Assembly (NCBI GenBank): GCA_026125385.1
Contig: JAHCLG010000004.1
Location: 93,782 to 127,011 of the forward strand
Length of the DNA stretch: 33,230 nucleotides
Direction: 5' to 3'
DNA from: Legionellales bacterium
Lineage (GTDB): Bacteria; Pseudomonadota; Gammaproteobacteria; JAHCLG01
The notes under the pieces were generated by a model. It had not been told where the DNA came from. It did not search any database and saw only the letters and a list, made by a program, of their open reading frames with translations. Of this stretch, positions 17,866 through 27,500 are shown in pieces. A program made the translations under genes and the position numbers. The stretch's first letter is position 1. Every line of letters begins with the position of its first letter.

Positions 17866-19983
17866 TTATTTTGCTTTAATATAAACGCGAACATCAGCAG
17901 GTTTTGCTTCATGAAATTTTTGAATCATGGTAATCATATTACGATTTAAAATTTGATTTTTTCTTAATAACACCATCCCGCCTTGGGTGACTAAATCGCG
18001 ATTTAATATCATTCCTTCTTGTAAATGCTCAGGATGAACATGGATTTCGCTTAAAGCAAACTCTTGAGCAGTACCATTATTTAAAAATTCAATAAATTTT
18101 TTGACAAGTCTCGGATCATAACGAGTATTACTATTCATGGTTAAAAACGCTTGCGCTTTGGTGGTGCTCATGCACTCTTCTAAAATATGGCCATGCTGTA
18201 ATTCATGATATTCAATCACAATATTTAAAATGCGCGATCCCACAGGAATTTCGCTTTTGGATACTTTATGCGGATAACCATTGCCATCCCAGTACTCGCG
18301 ATGAAATTTTAATAATTGAATGACATCGTGTAATTCTTCTAAACGTAATAAGGTACTTTCGGCTAATTGAGGATGTTTTTTATATTCTTCGCGTTCTTCT
18401 CGCGATAATTGAAAAAATGGTTTATTGACTAAATGGAGCGGCAAAGCAAATTTACCTAAATTATGCAGTAAACCCGCATAGTAAATGGTTTGCTGCTCGA
18501 GTTTGCTTAATCCCAGATATTCAGCAAAATCGCGCGCTTGTAAGGCTATGGCATGAGAATTACCACCGCTATTACGTTCATGCATGGCGATTAAGCTTGA
18601 GAATAATTCAATTGCGGCATAAAAGTTGTGTTTGATTTTATGGTGAGCCTCTTTTAATTGATTTAACTGCTGAAGCTGCAATGATTGTGTGGGATGAGTG
18701 CTCGATTTTTGGATTAAACGTTCTGCACATAAATGGCCTTTAGTATTAACAAATGCTGAAATTTTATCTTGAGTTAAGGGTGGTGAAAGATAAAATCCTT
18801 GAACTTGATCGCAATTCATTTCTCGTAGACAATCAAATTGATCGCGAGTTTCAATACCTTCAGCAACGGTTGTTAATCCTAATTCTTTGCATAAATTAAA
18901 TATAGCTTTGGTAATGATTTTAGATTTGGAGTTGGTTAAGAGTGAATCCACAAAGGCTTTATCGAGCTTGACAATATCAAATGGAAAATGCGTTAAATAA
19001 TGTAGTGAAGAATATCCTGTGCCAAAATCATCTAAGGCTAAGTGAATTCCTAAATCATGAATTTTATATAAAACACTTTCATATTCTGAGTAGTTTTCCA
19101 TGAGCAAGCTTTCGGTAATTTCAACTTCAATCTGGCGTGGGTTAATTTTTTTCTCGTCGATAATATTACTGATAAAATCAATCATGGTGTGATTAATCAA
19201 CTCTTTTGTTGAAAGATTAACTGCCACATGAAAATTAGCATGATATAAGTCTTGCCATTCTTTTAATGCAGAAAAAGCTTGCTTAATCGTCCATTTTTCA
19301 ATTTGCGAAATTAAACCGGCATTTTCACAAACACCGATAAATTGCTTAGGTTGAATTAATCCTAATGTTGGATGATTCCAACGGGCAACGGCTTCAACAC
19401 CACATATTTCACCGGTGCGCAAATCAATTTTGGGTTGATAGTGCAAGATAAATTCTTCTTCTTTTAATCCTTTACAAATTTCTTGTTGAATTAAGTGATG
19501 AATTTTTTCTGATTGTTTAAATTCTTCATGATAAATAACATAATCTTGATGAGGTGATTCAATCTCATGGTTCATCGCGATTTTTGCTTGGTGCAGTAAA
19601 TTCTGAGCATTTTTTTCAGTATTGGGGTAAGTCGTTAAACCCACGCGTAGCGCAATTTGGAGCTCATGTTTATTAATATGATACAAATTAATTAATTGCT
19701 TTTTGAGTTCGCGAACAAATCCATCCAATAAATCGAGTTGATTTTTATGAGCATGGATCACAATAAATTCAGCGTGATCAAGTTTGCGAATAAAACAGTT
19801 TTGGGCATATTCGTGAAGACGTTTATTGATCTGATGCAAAAGTTGATCACCTATATGAAAACCCAAGATAGTATTAATATGAGAAAATTGTTCTATCTTA
19901 ATAGCGATAATGGCAAATTGGTGATTTGCTTTCACTAATCGATCAATTTCTTGTACGATTTCATCAATGATTTTATTTTTCAT
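17866..19983 (-). CDS. Degenerate GGDEF - EAL - HD-GYP-like c-di-GMP signalling protein
   Basis: A 705-residue soluble protein with three domains. The GGDEF-like domain (about 10-150) has DHAEF (69-73) in place of GGDEF, so synthesis of c-di-GMP is unlikely. The EAL domain (about 160-410) looks complete: Glu197 (GVEAVARW), NLS (256-258), EITES (288-292), DDFGTGYSS (318-326), Lys339, AEGIET (374-379) and QGFYLSPPL. Phosphodiesterase activity is expected. From about 450 follows an HD-GYP-like fold, with HNLGK (507-511) where the family has HDIGK, and HREYWDGNGYP (561-571). The later DxxD position reads YHEL, so metal binding is probably impaired. There is no membrane segment and no sensory domain at the N-terminus. 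The gene stands alone, with a 340-base gap upstream. Confidence 0.88.
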   Translation of the reverse strand: MKNKIIDEIVQEIDRLVKANHQFAIIAIKIEQFSHINTILGFHIGDQLLHQINKRLHEYAQNCFIRKLDHAEFIVIHAHKNQLDLLDGFVRELKKQLINLYHINKHELQIALRVGLTTYPNTEKNAQNLLHQAKIAMNHEIESPHQDYVIYHEEFKQSEKIHHLIQQEICKGLKEEEFILHYQPKIDLRTGEICGVEAVARWNHPTLGLIQPKQFIGVCENAGLISQIEKWTIKQAFSALKEWQDLYHANFHVAVNLSTKELINHTMIDFISNIIDEKKINPRQIEVEITESLLMENYSEYESVLYKIHDLGIHLALDDFGTGYSSLHYLTHFPFDIVKLDKAFVDSLLTNSKSKIITKAIFNLCKELGLTTVAEGIETRDQFDCLREMNCDQVQGFYLSPPLTQDKISAFVNTKGHLCAERLIQKSSTHPTQSLQLQQLNQLKEAHHKIKHNFYAAIELFSSLIAMHERNSGGNSHAIALQARDFAEYLGLSKLEQQTIYYAGLLHNLGKFALPLHLVNKPFFQLSREEREEYKKHPQLAESTLLRLEELHDVIQLLKFHREYWDGNGYPHKVSKSEIPVGSRILNIVIEYHELQHGHILEECMSTTKAQAFLTMNSNTRYDPRLVKKFIEFLNNGTAQEFALSEIHVHPEHLQEGMILNRDLVTQGGMVLLRKNQILNRNMITMIQKFHEAKPADVRVYIKAK

Positions 19984-20323
19984 CAGCTTTTATTCCAAGG
20001 TAATGTTTCATTCTCAATCCTGAAGAATGTGGCTGCAAAAACATAAGATACAGTATCCCGATAATATTATCGGCAATGTTTTAGAAAACTTAAATAGTTT
20101 GACAAGACGCGGGTGGATGTATTCCCAGCGATTGCAAGGTGCTCACCGCTTTTTCATTGGCGAGCAGTATTAGCTTAATGCATCTTATTGATTTTTGAGC
20201 ACTTGAGCAACGTTATCGCAGCGGTAAATCAAGAAAAGTTTGCCACCAAGCTGGGCATGAGAGCATGGTGGCATACCATCAGCGCTGTTTGGCCCGCTGT
20301 GGCGATAGCTCTCGGGTTATCGG
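19984..20323. other. Gene-poor spacer, more GC-rich than its surroundings, with a short palindrome
   Basis: No convincing gene lies in these 340 bases. The part at about 20100-20320 is visibly richer in G+C than the flanking genes. On the - strand it holds a 43-codon open stretch without a good start, ending KLFLIYRCDNVAQVLKNQ and a stop, followed by other short fragments in shifting frames. This looks like a decayed gene or a dispersed intergenic repeat. An exact 16-bp palindrome, CCGATAATATTATCGG, lies at 20058-20073, about 75-90 bases upstream of the signalling gene's start; it could be an operator. Confidence 0.5.
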
Positions 20324-20854
20324 CTAATTCGAAGAGTCGCGATATTTTCGGCGGCGATGATTAAGCGGTTTACGTGTGGATAAAATAAACCAATCTTCTT
20401 CGACAATGGGATGAAAATGATCGGCTTCTTCCATGAGGAGATGAGAGGTAGTGCTTTCAAGCGCGGCAATTTCTACGCGTACGCCCATGGCTTTCAAATG
20501 ACGCACTAATTCAATGTAATCGGAATCACCAGACATAATAATAATGGTGTCAACTTTACTGGCTAATTGCGTAGCTTTGATAGAGAGGGGAATATCGGCA
20601 CTTTTATGACAAGGTACCACCGAGCCATGATATAAACCATGTAAGCGCTCAGCTAATTTAGAGGAAATGTGTTTACCTTCACGAAAATAAATTAAACGGT
20701 TTAACGCGCGATCGTCGATTAGTTTAGGGATCAGAGTATCGAAATTCAACATAGCAGCATCGTTTCTGCATTGCTCGTGGATACTACGTTCGATATTATT
20801 ACCATCTACTAAAATGGCAACGGATTGACTGATTTTAATCTCGACTTCTGTCAT
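20324..20854 (-). CDS. NYN domain protein (LabA/DUF88-like)
   Basis: A 176-residue NYN (PIN-like) protein. The fold's acidic residues are Asp17 in VAILVDGNNIE and Asp110/Asp112 in IMSGDSDYIELV. A middle KSADIPLSI segment matches the KGVDVxL position of the LabA branch. The C-terminus is basic (NHRRRKYRD), which would suit RNA contact. NYN proteins are predicted metal-dependent RNases. I start at ATG 20854 because homology begins just after it; an upstream ATG (20923) would add 23 residues unlike the family and run into the divergent ldcA start. It is divergent from ldcA, with 67 bases between the starts. The cellular role is unknown. Confidence 0.82.
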   Translation of the reverse strand: MTEVEIKISQSVAILVDGNNIERSIHEQCRNDAAMLNFDTLIPKLIDDRALNRLIYFREGKHISSKLAERLHGLYHGSVVPCHKSADIPLSIKATQLASKVDTIIIMSGDSDYIELVRHLKAMGVRVEIAALESTTSHLLMEEADHFHPIVEEDWFILSTRKPLNHRRRKYRDSSN

Positions 20855-20921
20855 AATAAATTGGCACCAAATTTTCTTGTAGCACACAATACAATGATTT
20901 ATCACTGAAGGCAAATGATTC

Positions 20922-21851
20922 ATGACAACTATTTTAAATCCATATTCATTAACGCAAGGTAATAAAATTGGTTTAGTCGCACCCGCTTCGTGTACGTTAC
21001 GGCGAGAAGATGCAAAACACGTTAGCGAAATTTTAAAAAATCGTTATGGTATAGAATGCGTTTATGATGATCATGTTTTTCAACCTAAATCACCACAATA
21101 TCGCGCAGCAATTTTACGCGATTATATGTTAGCTAGTGATATTCAAATGATTTGGCCACTCAGAGGTGGAGAAGGCAGTGCGGATCTTATTCCCTATTTA
21201 CAGCCATTGCGAGATCAATTAATGCACGCGCCGAAAAAATTATTAATGGGATTTAGTGATATTACGGCATTGTTAATTTATTTTACTCAACAACTTGATT
21301 GGCCAGTGGTGCATGGCTATGGCGCGGCGGCATTGCTTAAGCCAGAATTAGATCAAACGGCGTTAGAGATTAGCTTAGATTTTATTTTCGGTAAACAACA
21401 ACAAATCGTCATTAATTCGTTAATCCCTTTAAATAGTTTGGCCAAAACCAGTCCTCCTATTACGGCAAAATTAATCGGTGGTAATTTAAGCTTATTAAAT
21501 ATTAGTATTGCGGATTGTTGGCAACTGGATGGGCGCGATAAAATTGTTATTATCGAAGATGTCAGTGAGCGGGCGTATCGCACGTCGCGTACCTTAAAAT
21601 ATTTTCAACGAATTAATTTATTTAATTCCGTCAAAGCATTAATATTCGGCTATTTTTTTGATGTTTTTCCCGTTGACAATCAAATCATCGAAGAAGAAAC
21701 AAATAATCGCTATTTGCGTTATTTTGCTGAGCAGTGTGATTTTCCAGTTTGGCAATGCGATAAAATTGGGCATGGTAAAACCAATCTTCCACTACCTTTT
21801 TATTGTGATGCAAATTTACAGTCAGACCAATTAGTGATTAGTGCAGATTGA
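20922..21851 (+). CDS. ldcA: LD-carboxypeptidase (peptidase family S66)
   Basis: A cytoplasmic serine peptidase of 309 residues that removes the terminal D-alanine from tetrapeptides during murein recycling. The S66 triad is visible: Ser112 in MGFSDITALL, Glu212 in IIEDVSERAYR and His284 in KIGHG. Other family marks are IGLVAPAS near the N-terminus, WPLRGGEGS (78-86), where the family has RGGYG, and LIGGNLSLL. Length is normal. GAAGG lies 10 bases before the ATG. It is divergent from the NYN gene, with which it must share a short control region. The related MccF immunity peptidases share this fold, but there is no microcin gene context here. Confidence 0.9.
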   Translation: MTTILNPYSLTQGNKIGLVAPASCTLRREDAKHVSEILKNRYGIECVYDDHVFQPKSPQYRAAILRDYMLASDIQMIWPLRGGEGSADLIPYLQPLRDQLMHAPKKLLMGFSDITALLIYFTQQLDWPVVHGYGAAALLKPELDQTALEISLDFIFGKQQQIVINSLIPLNSLAKTSPPITAKLIGGNLSLLNISIADCWQLDGRDKIVIIEDVSERAYRTSRTLKYFQRINLFNSVKALIFGYFFDVFPVDNQIIEEETNNRYLRYFAEQCDFPVWQCDKIGHGKTNLPLPFYCDANLQSDQLVISAD

Positions 21852-21919
21852 TCATTCTACGCTGCGCTCGCCGTATCGCGTTGATTTTTTGTGTTCTACA
21901 TTGAGACTCAATAATCAAG

Positions 21920-23191
21920 CTAATTAGGATAGGTTTCTTTTAAGAAAAATTTCGCTAACACAAAGGCGCTAAAATAAAATAAGGGTAATATTAAGAGTGC
22001 TAAGTGAAAGGCATGAGCATCGTATAAGCGTTCGCCCGTGGCATTCGTAGCACCCGCCCAGGTGTAGTCGAGTAGTTTGCCAATTAAAGGTTGTAAAATA
22101 TCGCCAGAAATCATTACGATCATATTGGTGAATGCTAAGGCCGTCCCTGCTAATTTTTTCGCATTAATATCGCAGGCACAGGCAAAACACAGTACTTGAC
22201 CACCTGAACAAAATCCAATAATAAATAATAAAACGGAAATGGAATAAACGGTGTGATTGGGAATAAAAAATAATAATAAAAAGCTTATTCCTGTTGTGAT
22301 TCCTGTGAACATGAAAATTAAACGTCGTTGTTTTAGGCGATCAGACAGCCAACCTGCTACTGGACAACCCATTAGCCAACCCACAAACACCAGCGACATC
22401 ACCGACGAGGCGCTGTTATTGCTAAGATGTTTGGCATAAGTTAAATAGGGAATACCCCACATTTCTGCAAAGGCACTCGCTGAGGTATAGCACAGGCAAC
22501 CCAGCAAACCAATCAACCACATTTGCGGTTGAGTGAAGATTCTTTTCAAACCATGCCAAAGACTTACCCAAGTTTGTTGGGTGGTAGGAGGAGGGTTAAA
22601 CGGCACGCGTTTGGTATCGCGAATGAGCCAAATAATGGCAACAGCCACTATTAAGCCTAATATCGCAGAATCAAAGGTGGTGGTTCGCCATCCTAAATTT
22701 TTTACAATGCCATCGAGGATATTATCGCCAAGGATCGCACCACACATGCCTAAGCTTGTGGTTAATCCGGCGGCAAGCGCAAAGCGTTCAGGGGGAAGCC
22801 AAATTGATGCGAGTTTCATGACGCCCACAAAGGCAAACGCAGATCCTAAGCCTATTAAAAAACGGCCAGTTTCAGCGAGATAAAGATTTTGGGTGGCTGC
22901 GAATAGATATGCGCCCATGGCACAAATCAGACAAGCCACAAACAATAAGCGACGAGGACCGTAGCGATCCATTAACACACCGACCACGAGTTGCATGGGG
23001 GTATAGGCGAAATAATAAAAACCGACTAATTGGCCAAAGCTTGAGGCATCGAGATGATAGGCAGCACGCAAATCATTGGACATGACACTCGGGGCAATTC
23101 GCAAAAAATATTCGTAACAATAGAATACCGCCGCTAAACCGCAGATAAACCAGCCTATAATAGGAGATCGTTGTGAAATAATTTTGGGCAT
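21920..23191 (-). CDS. MFS transporter (paralogue of the 3047-4306 permease)
   Basis: A 423-residue permease with about 12 membrane segments. It shows the MFS loop motif MDRYGPRRLLFVACL after TM2, GRFLIGLGSAFAFVGVMKL in TM4, and the second-half loop WLSDRLKQRRLIF. I start at ATG 23191, which has AAGG 9 bases upstream; an in-frame ATG at 23257 would add a hydrophilic 22-residue extension without a ribosome site. It lies downstream of rpmE on the same strand but about 160 bases away. It converges with ldcA. The substrate is unknown. Confidence 0.87.
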   Translation of the reverse strand: MPKIISQRSPIIGWFICGLAAVFYCYEYFLRIAPSVMSNDLRAAYHLDASSFGQLVGFYYFAYTPMQLVVGVLMDRYGPRRLLFVACLICAMGAYLFAATQNLYLAETGRFLIGLGSAFAFVGVMKLASIWLPPERFALAAGLTTSLGMCGAILGDNILDGIVKNLGWRTTTFDSAILGLIVAVAIIWLIRDTKRVPFNPPPTTQQTWVSLWHGLKRIFTQPQMWLIGLLGCLCYTSASAFAEMWGIPYLTYAKHLSNNSASSVMSLVFVGWLMGCPVAGWLSDRLKQRRLIFMFTGITTGISFLLLFFIPNHTVYSISVLLFIIGFCSGGQVLCFACACDINAKKLAGTALAFTNMIVMISGDILQPLIGKLLDYTWAGATNATGERLYDAHAFHLALLILPLFYFSAFVLAKFFLKETYPN

Positions 23192-23352
23192 GTTTTGGTA
23201 CCTTGGTTGGGGCTTGGTAGGCGCTCTGCGTGCCTGTTGAAAATCTCCAATGAGCATATAAACTGCTAAATCAAGTTTGGAGATTTCAAACAGGTTCTAA
23301 AATAGCGTTACTAAATCATACCACGTCAACATTGCAAAATATAGATAAAGAA

Positions 23353-23586
23353 CTATTTAGCTTCTGCGGCTGTTTGACGAGTACCCATATTGAATTTACG
23401 ATTAAAACGATCAACACGGCCACCACTATCGACGATTTTTTGCTTACCAGTATAAAAGGGGTGACATTGCGAACACACATCAATATGCAATTGCTCTTGC
23501 GCATGCGTGGAGCGCGTTGCAAATGAATGGCCGCAGCTACAAGTGACTGTAACAGCATGATAAGTTGGATGAAGATCTGCTTTCAT
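23353..23586 (-). CDS. rpmE: 50S ribosomal protein L31, zinc-binding type
   Basis: A 77-residue bL31 beginning [12 protein letters not shown]. It has the zinc-ligand set Cys16, Cys18, Cys38 and Cys41 ([22 protein letters not shown]), then [11 protein letters not shown]. This is the C+ paralogue, used when zinc is plentiful; the zinc-independent copy is not in this window. AGAGG precedes the ATG. It is divergent from the hydrolase gene at 23753. Confidence 0.97.
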   Translation of the reverse strand: MKADLHPTYHAVTVTCSCGHSFATRSTHAQEQLHIDVCSQCHPFYTGKQKIVDSGGRVDRFNRKFNMGTRQTAAEAK

Positions 23587-23752
23587 AATAAACCTCTAGA
23601 CAATGCGGTTTTATCGTTTTATAAGATGGGCGATGGTATACGAAAATCTTGGCTTAGGCAAGCATTCAGCACAGGTTGCGTTTGTTTTACTTGTCTTATC
23701 CACCTAAATTCGCTTAAATTGCTAGATTATTCTCATAGATAGAGGCAAAACC

Positions 23753-24415
23753 ATGCTCGATTTAAACAGTGCCGGTGAATCGATACATTTGATCGAAGGA
23801 GCAGTAGGAAAACTGGAAATAGCGCTGACCGTTCCCGCGGAAATTAAATACCCTGAGCTTGCCATTATTTGCCATCCTCATCCTTTGTTTGAAGGGACTA
23901 TGACGAATAAAGTCGTTCATACTTTAGCAAAAACATTTCGTGATTTAGGTTGTATTGCCGTGCGATTTAATTTTCGCGGTGTGGGTAATAGCGAAGGTTT
24001 ATACGGTGAAGGTATTGGCGAAACAGAAGATTTATTAGCGCTCTTACAATATTTTAAAACATTAAAACCCGAGGCTGTATTTTTGCTGAATGGATTTTCA
24101 TTTGGTTCTTATGTGGCATATCGTGCGAGTAGTTTATATGCCAAAGAATTTCCTATAAAACATTTAATTACCGTTGCCCCAGCCGTGGAACACTTTGATT
24201 TTAAAACCTTGCCGGTGGTTGAATGCCCTTGGTTATTAATCCAAGGCGAAGCTGATGAGGTCGTCGACCCTAAGAGCGTATTTAATTGGGTGGAGGAATT
24301 AACGGTAAAACCTCGTGTGATTCGTTTCCCCAATGTAGGCCATTTTTTTCATGGTGAATTAGTAAAATTACGCAGTATGATTTTACATTATTTTGCCGCA
24401 GGCCATTGGCTTTAA
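23753..24415 (+). CDS. Alpha/beta hydrolase (CPBP/YfhR-like short hydrolase)
   Basis: A 220-residue cytosolic alpha/beta hydrolase. The nucleophile elbow is GFSFGS with Ser116, the acid is Asp168 in QGEADEVVDP, and the base is His197 in VGHFFHG. The oxyanion-side motif CHPHPLFEGTM and the segment RFNFRGVGNSEG are typical of the group of small predicted esterases in proteobacteria often annotated only as alpha/beta hydrolase. There is no signal peptide. AGAGG lies about 8 bases before the ATG. The substrate is unknown. It precedes putA by 89 bases, but putA has its own promoter. Confidence 0.88.
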   Translation: MLDLNSAGESIHLIEGAVGKLEIALTVPAEIKYPELAIICHPHPLFEGTMTNKVVHTLAKTFRDLGCIAVRFNFRGVGNSEGLYGEGIGETEDLLALLQYFKTLKPEAVFLLNGFSFGSYVAYRASSLYAKEFPIKHLITVAPAVEHFDFKTLPVVECPWLLIQGEADEVVDPKSVFNWVEELTVKPRVIRFPNVGHFFHGELVKLRSMILHYFAAGHWL

Positions 24416-24466
24416 TTAATTATTTATTTTCCCCATAAACAAAAATAAAGCATCTAGCGCAAGACT

Positions 24467-24475
24467 TGCTATAAT
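24467..24475 (+). promoter_or_regulatory. Extended -10 promoter of putA
   Basis: TGCTATAAT (24467-24475) is an exact extended -10 element, TGn followed by consensus TATAAT. No -35 box is recognisable 17 bases upstream. Transcription would start near 24482, about 23 bases before the putA start codon, with GAGGA (24493-24497) as ribosome site. Confidence 0.6.
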
Positions 24476-24504
24476 AAGCGCTATTTAAATTCGAGGATAG
24501 CCTT

Positions 24505-27500
24505 ATGCTGCTGAACGATATTCCCAAAAATAATGATGAATTGCGTTTATTAATGGATAAACTATATCGCCAGGATGAGGATACTTGTGTTAAAGCTCTC
24601 CTTGAACAACCCACGTTAAATGATCATCAACTCTACACCACAGAACAACGCGCGTTAAAATTAATTGCAGGTGTGCGTGCTCGTCGTAAAAAGCAAGGCG
24701 GACTGGATGCCTTTTTAATGGAATATGATTTATCCAGCGAAGAAGGTGTGGCACTTATGTGTTTAGCGGAAGCCTTGTTACGCATTCCCGATACGGAAAC
24801 AATTAATAAATTAATTGTCGATAAAATCGCGCAAGGTAAATGGGAAGAACATCAAGGCGAAAGTGAATCCATTTTTGTGAATGCCATGACCTGGGGCTTA
24901 ATGTTAACCGGAAAAATGTTATCAACGCAAAAAACCTCACCTAGTCATTTATTTGGATCGTTACGTCAATTAATTACGCGTTCAGGGATGCCCGCAATTC
25001 GTTTAGCGATTAATCGTATGATGAAAATCATGAGTCAACAATTTGTGATGGGGCAAACCATAGAGTCTGCGATTAAACGTGCTAAAACTAATGAAGCAAT
25101 GGGGTATCGTTATTCTTACGATATGTTAGGAGAAGCTGCACGTACCCAGGCTGATGCAGAGCGATATTTTCAAGCCTATCAACAAGCGATTGAAAAAATT
25201 GCGCGGGTGGCAAATTCTTCCGACCCGCGAGAAAATCCTGGAATTTCCATTAAATTATCAGCATTGCATCCCCGTTATGAAGCTACCCAATATCAACGGG
25301 TTTTAAAAGAATTAACCCCCAAAGTATTAATGCTCGCGCAACTGGCGGCAAAAGCCAATATTAACTTAACCGTCGATGCCGAAGAGGCCGATCGTCTCGA
25401 TTTATCGTTAGATATTATTGAAAAAATTGTTTTAGATCCCAGTTTAAAACATTGGCAAGGTTTTGGGTTAGCGGTGCAATCCTATCAAAAACGCGCGCCA
25501 TATGTTTTAGATTGGTTAATTCAATTAGCTCAGCGTGCGCAAAAACGTTTAATGATCCGTTTGATCAAAGGCGCTTATTGGGATAGCGAAATTAAACGTG
25601 CGCAAGTGGGTGGGTTTGCAGGCTATCCGGTTTTTACCCGTAAAATTGCCACTGATGTTTCTTTTTTAGTGTGTGCGAAAAAAATATTAAATCATACGGA
25701 CGTTATTTTTCCGCAATTTGCTACGCATAATGCCTATAGTTTATCGGCTATTTTAGCCATGGCTGGAAAGTATCGTGATTTTGAATTCCAATGTTTGCAT
25801 GGTATGGGGCAACCTCTTTACGATCAAGTTGTTGGGCGCGAGCAAGAAAATATTCCGTGTCGGATTTACGCACCGGTAGGAGGTTATCAAGATCTTTTAG
25901 CGTATTTAGTTCGTCGGTTATTAGAAAATGGTGCGAATACTTCTTTTGTGAATCGGATTGTTGATGAAAATTCACCTCTTCAATCGTTAATAGCATCGCC
26001 CGTTAAACAATTAGAATTAATGACCCATAAAGCACATCCCCGTATTCCTCTCCCTCGTCATTTATTTGGAAACGAACGACTCAATTCACGCGGTTTTGAT
26101 AGCAGTAATCGATCGGAATTATATTCTTTACAACAAAAATTAACTGATTTTACAGAAAAAAAATGGCAGGCAGAATCTTTTATTTATCAGCAACGCGCGC
26201 CAGGGGAAAAATTTCCCGTTTACTCACCTTTTCAATTAGATTCTTGTTTAGGTGAAGTGAGCTTTTCACAAAAATTTGAAATTGATGGCGCGTTTCTAGA
26301 AGCTAAAAAGGCATTTGATCATTGGTCACACACGCCAGTGAGTGAACGTGTCGGATATTTACACACATTAGCAAATTTGCTCGAAGAACATCTGCCAGAA
26401 TTACTTGCGCTGACTATTCGTGAAGCGGGAAAAACTTTGGCAGATGGCATCAGCGAAGTGCGTGAAGCCATCGATTTTTGTCGTTATTATGGATCAGAAG
26501 CGGAAAAACAATTAAGTCAACCACGTCTCATGCCAGGTCCCACCGGTGAATTTAATGCGTTAAGTTTGCAGGGTCGTGGAATTATTGTTTGTATCAGTCC
26601 TTGGAATTTTCCGTTAGCAATTTTCTTAGGACAAATTACCGCAGCTTTAGTCACAGGAAATTGTGTGATTGCCAAACCCGCTGAGCAAACGTCGCTAATT
26701 GCTTATCGTGCCGTGCAACTGGCCTATGAAGCGGGTATTCCAAAAAATGTTTTGCAATTACTATTAGGTGACGGTGAAACGATTGGCCACGAATTAATTG
26801 CTCATCCCGATGTCAGTGGGGCGATGTTTACGGGTTCGACCCAAGTTGCCAAAGCCATTAATTTAACCCTCGCTAAAAAACCCGGAGCAATCGTACCATT
26901 TATTGCAGAAACCGGCGGACAGAATGTGATGATTGCCGATTCCACGGCATTGCCAGAACAATTAGTGATGGATGTCATTACTTCTGCGTTTATCAGTGCG
27001 GGGCAGCGTTGTTCGGCATTACGCGTGCTTTATTTACAACAAGAAATTGCGGATAAAGTGATTCATATGCTACAAGGTGCTATGGCCGAATTGGTGGTGG
27101 GAGATCCCAGTTTTTACCGCACCGACATTGGACCCGTTATTGATAAAGCGGCCTTGAATAATTTGCAAAATCATTTGGCTAATATACAACAACACGCTAA
27201 ATTAATTTATCAAACGCCATTGCATCGCGAGTTAACGGCGGGTTATTTTTTTGCACCCACTATCGTTGAAATTAATTCAATTAGCGAATTAACCCACGAA
27301 GTTTTTGGCCCCTTTTTACATATCATCCGTTTTGATCATCGCAATTTAGATAATATTATTGCTGAAATTAATCAAACCGGTTTTGGATTAACGTTTGGTG
27401 TGCAGAGCCGAATTTATCATGCGGTAAATTATCTGAGTCAGCGTGTCCACGCCGGAAATTGTTATGTGAATCGTAATATGATCGGTGCTGTGGTGGGCGT

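Noticed and set aside
20324-20923. Longer NYN protein starting at 20923
   Set aside because: The extra 23 residues do not resemble the family and the start would overlap the divergent ldcA start codon.
22533-22883. A 116-codon + strand open frame opposite the second MFS gene
   Set aside because: It lies wholly inside a convincing permease gene on the other strand and shows no protein-like features of its own.
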